From NCBI GenBank assembly GCA_030323885.1, contig CM059186.1, positions 22,897,849 to 22,961,848 of the forward strand: 64,000 bases of DNA, written 5' to 3'. The notes beneath the pieces are model-generated. The model was not told where the DNA came from, ran no database searches, and saw nothing but the letters and a program-made list of their open reading frames with translations. Made by a program: the position numbers and the translations under genes. Below, one piece after another: positions 55,179 through 64,000 of the stretch. This DNA is from Branchipolynoe longqiensis (lineage: Eukaryota; Annelida; Polychaeta; Phyllodocida; Polynoidae). The stretch's first letter is position 1, and every line of letters begins with the position of its first letter.

Positions 55179-55318
55179 ACATCTGATTTACACTGAGAAG
55201 GGCTCATTGGGTTATTTTCCTGAAAGTTGTGCTCGCCTGGCAAGCGTGGACCGAACGAAACATGTGCACACTGGTTAGGCCTTCCTTATTTCTGCGCTTA
55301 TTATTGAAGTGTCATCGT

Positions 55319-55910
55319 CCAACGGATTTGAGGTTTTGTCATTTTCTGAGATAAATATATTACTATTGATTGCTATAGCCTACCTTCCTTTAGTTTGGAG
55401 TAACTTTTATTTTAAATAACTAACTTTTGAGGTATTTGGAAGTACATGTACAACCATGCAAAATTAATTTTGGCAAGCATGCTAAAACTCTGACACCATA
55501 GGCTTCTGCAGTAACGGGTTCTATTGAATTGCCTCAGTATTTAATGCGGGGCCTGGAAAGTCTTGACCAATTCTTCATTTTCCCCATTTCAAGGCCTTGA
55601 AATGCCTTGAATTTAATCTATTTGGGGTAGTTGGTCTTGAAAAGCCTCGAATTCCATTAAACTGTCCCCACTGATGTAAATTACTCCGAAATCGCCAGTT
55701 GCCATCATCGTTTCCCCCCTGTTGAAATCCAAATGAAAATAGTTTTGAATTCCTATCAAAAACAGCCTTGGGGAAAAAAAGCCTTGAAATAGCCTTGAAT
55801 TCCATATCTTCATATGTGTACGGACCCTGTAATAAGTGCATCAGTATCTAAGTTAGATATCTAGAATCAAATCTACGTAATAGTTTTGGTTTTGACAATT
55901 TTGAAAAAGT
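55319..55910 (-). mobile_element. MITE-1 copy interrupted by MITE-5
   Basis: Left part to about 55546 (tctgacaccataggcttc, gttctattgaattgcctc) and right part from 55833 (aataagtgcatcagtatc). Confidence 0.83.
55547..55832 (+). mobile_element. MITE-5 copy, most complete
   Basis: ggggcctggaaagtcttg ... ccatttcaaggccttgaa ... catatgtgtacggaccctg. Confidence 0.82.
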
Positions 55911-56440
55911 TGAAGCTTATGGTGAGAGGGTGCTTGATGTTCACCGGGCCCCTGGTTGTAGTAATGGCGGTCGGGGTGGGAAGGGTGGGGTGGGGGGGGG
56001 GGGGAGGGGTTAGGGGGGAGGCGGTGTGTTGCGCCGCTGGTTGTTTGCAGTTTGTACATAGCTGAGATGAGTGTCTTCGCCGCTCGCCGCAGCCGGGCGC
56101 GTCTCGAGTGGCGGCCGTGCCACCTCCACTTGACACTTGGCAACTCGCCGCGCGACGTCGGCCCGTCACGTCGCGACGCGCGGCGCTGACGGATGGCGTA
56201 TTGTCATGCGCGCCGACGTGCCGCTCGTCGCCCCCTCTCGCGGCTCGCGTAGGAAACTCATAACAATGCCCCCGCTGTGATCACTCAATCATCTCATCGC
56301 CATGGTAACAGAGCGGGCCGACAGCCGCCGATGTGATTGGTTGGGTGTGGTGGGTGGGGGGTGGTGAGGGGGGGGGGTGTCTACCAGATCTAGAAGTCGA
56401 GTTTTAAGTCACGCGCTTGACAAACTGCCTGAGATATGGA
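55911..56440. other. Unique block with the densest CpG in the window
   Basis: About 56080-56260 holds CpG at very high density (gcgacgtcggcccgtcacg, tcgcgacgcgcggcgctg). It then passes into catcgccatggtaacagag, a half X-box, and CCAAT-type cgatgtgattggttgg. No ORF supported; candidate promoter or enhancer. Confidence 0.4.
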
Positions 56441-57173
56441 TCAAATCTCACGTGCTTCGTCATCATCGCCGGGCGTTCTAATGTTCAAATATGGGGGTGG
56501 GGGGGGGGGGGGTGAGAGTGGGGGAATGTGAGTGTGTGTGTGTGTGTGAGTTTGTGTTTGGGGAGGGGTAGGTGGGTATTGGCGTGAGGGAAGTGGGGAT
56601 GGTCTGGGAGGGGCATTGGCGTAAGGAAAGTGGGGATTGGAGGGTCGGGGCATTGGCGTGATGGAAGTGGGTCGGGGAGGGGCATTGGCATGAGGGAAGT
56701 GGGCTGGGTCGGGGTGGGGGCAAAGGGGGATTGCTGTGGAGACAGGCGGGGTGGTATTGAGATTGATGCCGCTGTGAGTATGCAGCCGGTCGCGGACACC
56801 CTGGAGGCCGGGGAAGGCGATGGTTGTGCCGGGGTTGTTTGTCTCACACCCCCGTCGTGGGCACAGCTCGTGAAAACACGCTCTCCAACCCAGCGGCAAC
56901 CAGCGGCCGGGTCATGCACGCCAGGGGGCAGGTCAACAATCACTTCACCATGACGACGCTACTGCACCTCCACACCCCCGCGCACACAACACTGCACACA
57001 TACACACTCTCGCGCGCTCTCTCCCCCTCCCCCCCCTCCCCCTACCTCTCTCTCCCTATCTCACTCTCTCCCTCCCTCTCCCTCTCCCTCTTTCCCCCTC
57101 TCCCTCTTTCCGGGTTCCCTCTCTCCCTCTCTCCCTCCCTCTCTCCCTCGCTCCCCTCGGATCCACCCAATAC
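56441..57173. other. Unassigned, G-rich then C/T-rich
   Basis: A degenerate tandem run ggggcattggcgtgaggg (56575-56710) is followed by unique GC-rich DNA with a + strand CTCF-like core (12/14, 56917-56932) and a CT-rich tract (57020-57150). Confidence 0.45.
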
Positions 57174-57713
57174 ACAAGCCGCGGGTCGGAGATGACACCA
57201 ACATGTCACACCAGAGGTCGCCCCGTCAGCTTGTGTGGTTTGAAGTTTTTAAATATATATATTACTACACTATTGTTTTAGTTTCTAGAACGTGGGCCTT
57301 GCGTGCTGGAGATCGAGAGTTCGGTTCCCGGTCGAGTCAAACCAATGACTTATAAAATTGATAATTGTCACTTTCTAGCCTGGAGCTCCTGCATTATTGG
57401 GATAGGGCAAGGACTGGTTGGCTCAGTATCAGGATACTGTGACTGAGTGGAACATCAGGTCATGGTGCTGGTGGCCTGGCCTCCCAGTGGGGAAGCACTA
57501 TGAAGTCGTCATGAGTGCACACTGTCACAAGGCAGTACCCATCCTGATATGACCTTAGATGTTCCCAGAATGTAAAACTCCAACAACCAACCAAACCAAG
57601 ACACAGGTCCCGGGCAGGGATGACACCAACACGCCACATTAGAGGTCGCACCGTCAGCTTGGGTGGTTGGAAGTTTTTAAATATATATATGTTGCTACAC
57701 TATTGTTAGTTTT
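57174..57713. repeat. Duplicated flanks of about 110 bp around a SINE-A
   Basis: 57174-57288 and 57600-57713 are diverged copies of gatgacaccaacatgtcaca, ccgtcagcttg.gtggtt and gaagtttttaaatatatata. They lie either side of SINE-A, so a segment including or flanking it was tandemly duplicated. Confidence 0.85.
57289..57599 (+). mobile_element. SINE-A copy (head type 1, partial head)
   Basis: gggccttgcgtgctggagatc ... gttcggttcccggtcgag, full body and 3' end gatgttcccagaatgtaaaac. Confidence 0.9.
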
Positions 57714-58196
57714 TGTTGTTTTTTGGCTTGTGTTTTTTTTCATGTTGGACTGTTTTTGAACCATAGCATATAAAATTCATCCAACTAGCTTTTTTTTAAT
57801 TGCTATTGCTTTAAACCGTATGACATCTGATGTAATCCTACCAATGGTGTGACCTTCATCTATTTTAACATTGCATTCATCCATGATTCTACAATGATCG
57901 AGATACAAATACAATCAGCTAGCCTGTCTCCTCCCCCCGCCCCCTCCCCAAAACCACCTCACACACAACAACAAAAATATCACAATCTGAAGAGGAATAA
58001 GTAGAGCTTACGATACAGAGGATAATACGCACTGATAAACTGATAATGATATCGCACATGAAGATAGTAATGGATAAGTTAGCTGGATTTGTGAGAGCTT
58101 AGATGTTTAATTCTAGCCGGACGAAACAGGCTGGATAGAAATTGAAAATGGTCAACGTGATGCTACGAAAGAATAACACACAAAAACACTGATCTT
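57714..58196. other. Unassigned AT-rich sequence
   Basis: No gene or repeat recognised. Confidence 0.4.
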
Positions 58197-58445
58197 TAGA
58201 AACATGTTGATCATTATGATCTACTTTACTTTCATTTGAAGTAGTTTTTATTTTAAATGGCTAACATTGGAGATGCAAAGTGCAAACATGCCAATTTAAT
58301 TTTCGAATGCATGACAAAAATCTGACACCGTATGCTTCTGCAGTAACATATTCTAATAAATTGCCTCAGTATTTCCTTCAGTGTGGTGACACATGTTTAA
58401 TAAGTGCACCACTACCTATGTTAAATAAATTTGCCAAGTTTAGGT
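58197..58445 (-). mobile_element. MITE-1 copy, truncated
   Basis: ttgatcattatgatctactttac ... aatctgacaccgtatgcttc ... aataagtgcaccactacc. Confidence 0.78.
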
Positions 58446-58503
58446 ATGTATGGCAATCTATTCTAATAAAATAGAGTTTAATACAATATGGTGTAATATA
58501 ATA

Positions 58504-58855
58504 TTAAAGTTGCGTAGTCCAATGACAACATCAACTTTTCAAAACCAAAGCACTTATCTAGATTTGATTCAACATATTCAACTTAGATACTTGTGCATTT
58601 ATTATCAATGTGTTGCCGCATAGAAGGTCTACTAAATCAATTTAATTATAACTGTTGCTACTGAAATCTATGGTGTCAGAGTTTTGGCATGCTTGTCGAC
58701 ATTAATTTGGCATGTTTTGATGTCAAATATCTCCACAAAGTTAGCCATTTAAAATAAAAGTTACTTCAAACTAAAGTAAAGCAGATAATGTCCAGCATAA
58801 TGTATTTATCTCAGAAAATGGCAGAAACTCAAAAGCATCGGACTATGCAACTTTA
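58504..58855 (+). mobile_element. MITE-1 copy, near complete
   Basis: TTAAAGTTGCGTAGTCCAATG ... catcggactatgcaacttta. Confidence 0.9.
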
Positions 58856-59184
58856 TTATGCAGCATGGCAACCTTAGATAAGCCACTAGGAACATGCTGT
58901 TTGCGCATGTATGTGACATGCAGGCAGGGTGGGGTGGGCTGAAACTGCTCAGAACTGAATGCAGTTCTACATACCTGTGCACCTCGCACAGATACCGCTC
59001 GATGTGCAGATATGGTGCGGTGTGACTGGCTGGTGGTGTGACGGATGTGACCTGGTTGTTATCCCGCGTTCGTCATGACCCTGCCCTGCTTTATAACTTT
59101 GTACAGCTACAACAGCAAGCTGGGTCCAGCTGGAAAAGCTATGTGTCTGGTTGCCATGGGAACGTAGTTGATGATGACTTACAC
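58856..59184. other. Unassigned unique sequence with a possible minus-strand exon
   Basis: On the minus strand 59051-58975 lies between ataacaaccag and GTATGT and is open: VTSVTPPASHTAPYLHIER then YLCEVH plus a split codon. No family recognised. An X-box-like GTTGCCATGGGAAC lies at 59150-59163. Confidence 0.25.
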
Positions 59185-59930
59185 TCCTCTCCCCCCTCCT
59201 CTCCCCCTCCTCTCCCCCTCCGCTCCCCCTCCGCTCCCCCTCCGCTCCTCCTCTCCCCCTCCCCTCCCCCTCCTCTCCCCCTCCTCTCCCACCTCCCCTC
59301 ATCTGCCCCCCCCCTCCCCCCTCCCCTCATCTCCCCTCCTCCCCCTCTCCCCCTCGCTCCCTCCCTCCTCTCCCCTCTTTCCCTCTCCCTCCTCCTCCTC
59401 CTCACCTCCCTCCCCTCCTCCTCCTCCTCCTCCTCCCTCCGCCTCCTCCTCCTCTCCTCCCTCCTCCTCCTCCCTCTCCATCCTCCTCCCCCCCTCCCCT
59501 CCCCTCCTCCTCCCCTCCTCCGCTCCCCCTCATGGCCCCATCCCCTCCCCTGCTCCTCTCTTGCTCCTCTCCTGCTCCTCTCCGTCCCTCCTCATCCTCA
59601 TCTCATCCCATCCTCATCTCCTCATCTCTTCCTCCTCATCTCATCCTCCCTCCAGTCCTCCCCCCATCCCCGCCCCTCCTTGTTCCCCCTCTCCTCTCCC
59701 CCTCCTCCCCTTCCCCTCCTCCCCCCCACCTCTCCCCTCCTTTCCCCCCTCTCCCTCCTCTCCCGCCATCCCCCCTCCACCCCCGCTCCCCATCCCCTCT
59801 TCCCGCCCTTACTGTCCCCTCCCTCTCCCCCCCCCTCCCTCTCCTCTCCATCCCCTCTCCTCCCCCTTTTTCCCGCCCTCATCTGCCTCTCCCTCACCTC
59901 CCTGTCCCTCTCCAATGATGGTTTGCCGGG
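59185..59930. repeat. (CTCC)n-type polypyrimidine tract
   Basis: About 750 bp almost purely C and T on the + strand. Frames up to 305 codons are artefacts. Confidence 0.96.
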
Positions 59931-60215
59931 CCTGGACTGCGGTGTTTGTCGCTAACTGAGAGTGCGGTGTGCTTTTTAGATCTGCTCGGTCCAACCCAAA
60001 CCGGGGGGGAGGGGGATCTGCTTGATGAATTACCGCCAGCACTCTACATCCCGCTACACATACGTCAGTGTCTTTTGCCTGCCCTACAACGTCCGACACC
60101 CACACACCCACACATCCACACATCCACACATCACACACAAGTGGGAAGGCACTCAGTCTGTCCATTGGTGCCTACGTGACATGCGGATCTGTTGATTCTC
60201 ACATACCTAGTCATA
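59931..60215. other. Unassigned sequence
   Basis: It includes a (cacacatc)n-like run at 60098-60140. No gene recognised. Confidence 0.4.
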
Positions 60216-60814
60216 AGCCGTGTTCACACGGACAAAAGGTGAGGCGCATCACACAAATCGAATCAGGTGAGGCGAATTAGCCATCCGTTCACACGAGCAC
60301 CGATGCGACTGAAAACTCCCCAAAACAACAACACACAAGCACTGCTTGGGCCGGAAGTCGATATCTGCGCCAGTGAGCAAGTCCAGGCTAACCAGCGCCA
60401 TTTTGGGTTCGACGATGCTGGCACCAGAGAGTGTGGGTTCGACCTAGATATGTAATGACTGAATCGCTATTGGTTTGGAACGGTCAAAACTTCTGCTGCG
60501 GAGTGAAACCCTAAAAATAAATGATATAAAAAATATATGTGCACAGTCTAGCAGGTTCATAGACCAAATTATAGTATTAGATCGACGTGCTTATCCGCAT
60601 CACGTAAGTCGGTTGCGTCCACACTGGCAAAATTATCCGCATCACAGGACTCGATTCACGTAGACTACCTCGCTTAGGTGGTTTACAGGATCCGCATCAC
60701 GTGAATCGAATCAGCCCTAATCCGCATCAGACGTGCGTTCACACGAGAAATGTGATGCGAACTATACAAGTCGCTTTCTGCGAATCGATTTACATCGTCC
60801 GTGTGAACACGGCT
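60216..60814. mobile_element. MITE-10, 599-bp inverted-repeat element
   Basis: Ends AGCCGTGTTCACACGGAC and its inverse gtccgtgtgaacacggct. The interior repeats ccgcatcac and gaatcgaatcag. Single copy. Confidence 0.83.
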
Positions 60815-61436
60815 ATAGACGCATCGGGAACAAGACTATGTTTTTTTTGTGTTCTTTTAAATGACTAGCTATGTTAGTCGTATTGACCATGGGACACATT
60901 GCACAAAACAACACGGCACCTAACATATAATGAAGTAAGGACATACACAAACACGCATGCACACATGCACGCCAAACACACAAGCATTCAAGCATAGGCG
61001 CGCACACATGCCAACACAGAAATATGCACGCGCACGCACACACCACTAAATGACAGGCGCGTCATGAAACACCTGCCCACTAGGGTGAGGTGTCGGCTCG
61101 GTGGCGACACCTGGCGGCTGCTGGCGACATGTCGCCCATGTAAAGGCATGTCGCTCCACTCCCCCCCCCCCCCCATCCCCCACACACACACCCAGCAAAA
61201 AAAAGAAGAGAAGGGCACTGACATGGGCGCGTCTAATGACGGCCCTGGCCGCTGATCACAGGGCCCCAAGAAGGCCGCCCCCTGGTGGGAGTGGGGGGTA
61301 TAGGGAGGGGAAGGGGGGGGGGGTGAGTCGCGGCGACCCCCACCCCCATTACCCTCACCCCCACACAACACTGTGTACGCGCTCTGTTGGTTGGTTGGTT
61401 GGTTTTGTTTGGTTTTGGTTGGTTGATTGTTTGTTT
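60815..61436. other. Unassigned, CA-rich then GC-rich
   Basis: The second half has C and G runs and a perfect CTCF consensus match on the minus strand at 61273-61290. No gene recognised. Confidence 0.4.
61273..61290 (-). promoter_or_regulatory. CTCF-like motif, perfect core
   Basis: On the minus strand CCACCAGGGGGCGG matches CCASYAGRKGGCRS at all 14 positions. Confidence 0.45.
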
Positions 61437-62268
61437 GTTTGTTTGTTTGAGTTTTACATCATGGTAACACCTACGGTTATATCAGGACAGGTACCGGGTA
61501 CTGACGTGGGACATTGTGCACTCATGGTGACTTTATAGTGCTGCCCCACTGGGAGACCAGGCGACCAGCACCATGACCTGATATCCCACTCAGTCACATT
61601 GAGCCAACCAATCCTTGCTGTATCCTATTATAGTATAACCCTATTAAACCAAGCTCGGTTAAACCAAACGATCGGTTAATCCAAACTTTTTTTGACGGCC
61701 TGGCAAAATACTACCATCTATCATATAAAAAAGTTGGTTAAACCAAAGTCGGTTAATCCAAACTATCGGTTAATCCAAACAAAATTTTCGGACCCCAGGC
61801 CACTTCCAGTATGGTTAAACCAAACTTTCACGTCATCTGATGCCCCACATACTTTTTTTATGATACATGGTAGTATTTTGTCGGGCCTCCAAAAAACGTT
61901 TGGCTTAACCGATCGTTTGGCTTAACCAAGCTTGATTTAATGGGGTTATAATGGATATACATTTAAAAAAAACAATAATCAAAGTGTCCACATACATTGT
62001 ATATTACACTTATAATGCACCCACGTTGTTGCCAAAGCCAAGTCGAAGCCAAAGCTCGGTTAAACCAATGATCGGTTAATCCAAACAATTTCTAGGGTCG
62101 CTTCAGGTTTGGTTTAACGAGGTTATACTGTATTATTATTAATGCCGAGCACCAGGCTAGGAAGCGACAAGTATGTCATTGGTTTGACTCGACTGGGAAC
62201 CGACCGAACTCTCGAACTCCCACACGTGATGCCTGCGCTCTACCGATTCGGCCAGCGCGCCCGGTCAC
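61437..62268 (-). mobile_element. SINE-A copy split by a mariner-like MITE
   Basis: SINE-A tail and body at 61437-61629, body and head resuming at about 62133 (aatgccgagcaccaggctag ... ctctaccgattcggcca). Confidence 0.88.
61630..62132. mobile_element. MITE-4-type element nested in SINE-A
   Basis: Ends agtataaccctattaaacc and ggtttaacgaggttatact are inverted. The interior repeats cggttaatccaaac and ttggcttaacc. Its internal part (about 61640-61950) is itself a near palindrome, so it may be a composite of two insertions. Confidence 0.82.
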
Positions 62269-62447
62269 GTGCCCTGTGTGACGCGCACCGAGCATGCAGT
62301 ATGTCTGAGACAATCAACCAGGCCTTGGAAGCAGATGTCAGTTGCGTGGGCCATATGCGCCTTCCTACCTACCTATGGGCGATTTGGGGAAGTGATACGC
62401 TATCGGCTCTCGATGAGCAGTGGCGGCAATGTGGACGCGGCAGCTGG

Positions 62448-62616
62448 TTGGTTGTTGGAGTTCTACGTCCTGGCAACATCTAAGGTCATATCAGGATGGG
62501 TTCTGACTTGTGACAGTGCACACTCATGGCGACTTTATAGTGCTTCCCCACTGCTAGACCAGGTCACCAGCACCACAGGACACGACGCTCAACCTATTCG
62601 CCCATCCCATCTGGTC
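62448..62616 (-). mobile_element. SINE-A, internally deleted
   Basis: ggttggttgttggagttc ... gtcaccagcaccac, then a jump to the head end cgctcaacctattcgcc. Confidence 0.85.
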
Positions 62617-63097
62617 ACGCGGCAGTTGTCAGGGAGAACAAGAAGGGGCCCGGATCGAGATGGGTTGGCTCTCCCATTGTTATAGTGCACTTATTTCTAG
62701 TAACAAATAAAATTTAAGTAAAATTAAAATAATATCTATAAAGTTGTTGATAAAGAATATGCGCAGTATGCACAAAGCAGGCCAGGGTAGCATGACAGGC
62801 TGGCGTGCTTTGTCGCTTCTAGTAGGCTCTCGCCAATTTGGGAAGCAGACGAGAATTACGTCGGCAAATGTATATGGCCGCATCACGAACAGGAAAGCGC
62901 AGGAAAATGTCGGGAATGTCGTCTGGTGAATGCAAATAAGCTTAGATGGTTCCAGCGCTGACTACAATAGGACCATTTCCGTGGGCGCATATACTCACAG
63001 ATTACGGAAACCATTTATTATATTAAATTGGGCGGTTCTTTGTGTGTATGTCAGCGATAAAATTCAGAATTTCACGCTGCCATTTCGCCACGCGTAG
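62617..63097. other. Unassigned sequence
   Basis: No gene or repeat recognised. Confidence 0.4.
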
Positions 63098-63351
63098 ATT
63101 CTTGAAGTTGTGGTGGTTTTTGAGTTTTTGTCATTTTCTGAGCTAAATATATTAAATTGATTGTTATATATATGTCGCTTGCTTTGGTTTGAAGTAACTT
63201 TTATTTAATTGGCTAACCTTTGAGATATTTATAGCGCAAGCTTGCCAAATTTAATGTTGGCAAGCATGTACAAATTCTGACACCATAGGCTCATGCAGCA
63301 ACATGTTCTATTAAATTGACCCAATCCGCTCCTCTATGTTGCAACAAATGC
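63098..63351 (-). mobile_element. MITE-1 copy, cut by the next MITE-1
   Basis: gagtttttgtcattttctgag ... aattctgacaccataggctc ... caacaaatgc-TTAA. The break is at the TTAA where the next copy begins. Confidence 0.83.
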
Positions 63352-64000
63352 TTAAAGCTGCATAGTCCCATGAAAATATAAATTTTCTAAATCAAAGTAA
63401 TTATGTAAATTTGATTCCGCATATCTAACTTAGATACTGGTGAACTTATTAAACAGATGTTTGTTTGTTGTTTTATGTCCTAGCAACATCTAGGGTCATA
63501 TCAGGACGGGTACCGACCTGTGACAGTGCACACTCATGGTGACTTTATAATGCTGCCCCACTTGAAGATCAGGCCACCAGCACCATGACCTGATATCCCA
63601 CTTAGTCACATTATGCTGACACTGAGCCAACCAGTCCTTGCCCTATCCTAATAATGCCGAGCGACAGGCTAGGAAGCGATAAGTATACATTTTTAAGTCA
63701 TTGGTTTGATTCGACCAGGGTTCGAACCCATGGTCTACCAACATGCGAGATGGATGCTCTAACTCATTCGGCCATCCCGTCTGGTTTAAACAAATGTTAC
63801 CACACGAAAGGGAATAAACTAGGGCATTTGAATAGAACCTGTCACTGCATAATCCTGTGTGATCAGACTCAGGAGTCTTTTTATGCTTGCCAAAATTAAT
63901 TTTGCACGATTGCAAAGATACTTCAAGCTAAATTAAGGGAGATTATAACGATCAATCTAATATATTTATCTCAGAAAATGGACACTCAAAAGCATCGGAC
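63352..64000 (+). mobile_element. MITE-1 copy interrupted by SINE-A, running to the window end
   Basis: TTAAAGCTGCATAGTCCCATG ... cttattaaacagatg, then SINE-A, then ccacacgaaagggaataaac ... aaagcatcggac at the edge. Confidence 0.88.
63462..63787 (-). mobile_element. SINE-A, full length with target duplication
   Basis: Flanked by AAACAGATGTT (63451-63461) and AAACAAATGTT (63788-63798), an 11-bp duplication with one change. The head at the right has gggttcgaacccatggtc and ctaactcattcggcca. Confidence 0.94.

Noticed and set aside
56630..56953. A 107-codon + strand frame with GC-rich codons
   Set aside because: It begins in a degenerate GGGGCATTGGCGTGAGGG tandem run, and no domain or splice pattern supports it.
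59038..59959. Frames of 263 and 305 codons
   Set aside because: Same cause: a 750-bp CT-only tract.
1..64000. Retrotransposon or transposase genes
   Set aside because: No frame outside simple repeats shows reverse transcriptase, integrase, DDE or helicase-like motifs; all elements here appear non-autonomous.

Overview
The window is eukaryotic nuclear DNA, almost certainly from a mollusc and most likely a gastropod. That identification is an inference from the repeat families, which resemble ones I remember from gastropod genomes; nothing in the window is diagnostic on its own. There is no prokaryotic gene organisation, no compact gene array, no rRNA gene, no credible tRNA gene and no transposase or reverse transcriptase reading frame. 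Nearly every long open frame is a translated microsatellite or minisatellite.

The only protein-coding sequence I can support is two internal exons on the + strand, at 37015-37086 (72 nt) and 47233-47370 (138 nt), separated by a 10.1 kb intron. Both encode leucine-rich repeats (LRR), both are bounded by phase-2 introns, and they join into continuous LRR register. The short 22-residue repeat with a P-x-F-x-x-x-C arrangement, followed by two 24-residue repeats, resembles the late ectodomain repeats of LGR4/5/6-type receptors (R-spondin/Wnt receptors). The whole window is therefore best read as intronic and flanking DNA of a large LRR receptor gene whose other exons lie mostly outside.

The rest is repeats. 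SINE-A is a tRNA-headed SINE of about 330 bp with some 25 copies or pieces on both strands; two copies show 11-bp target duplications. SINE-B, SINE-C and SINE-D are rarer. MITE-1 (about 350 bp, TTAA target sites, AGYTGCATAGTCCGATG ends) is the commonest DNA element and is nested in itself at least once. MITE-3 is a palindromic element with GGGCCATATGCAGGA ends and CAG/CTG flanks, present about six times. Further inverted-repeat elements are present once or twice each. Three elements with unrelated ends (10225-11049, 16430-16913, 35140-35934) all carry the same tandem unit of about 205 bp.

Layout: 0-9 kb MITE-1, SINEs and CATA arrays; 9.3-9.85 kb unique CpG-rich DNA with two CTCF-like motifs; 10-17 kb satellite-cored elements, a SINE cluster and repeat family F; 18-20.5 kb MITE-3 copies inside an 85-bp minisatellite; 21-30 kb mixed MITEs and minisatellites with a head-to-head element pair at 28.1-29.3 kb; 30.3-31.2 kb unique GC-rich block; 31-36 kb MITE-1, MITE-3, a satellite-cored element and a TTAGGG-containing minisatellite; 37-47.4 kb the two LRR exons and their intron; 47.5-64 kb more elements, a 1.6 kb minisatellite, a GC-rich block near 56.2 kb and simple repeats. 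Blocks of unique CpG-rich DNA and nine CTCF-like motifs are the main candidates for regulatory function.
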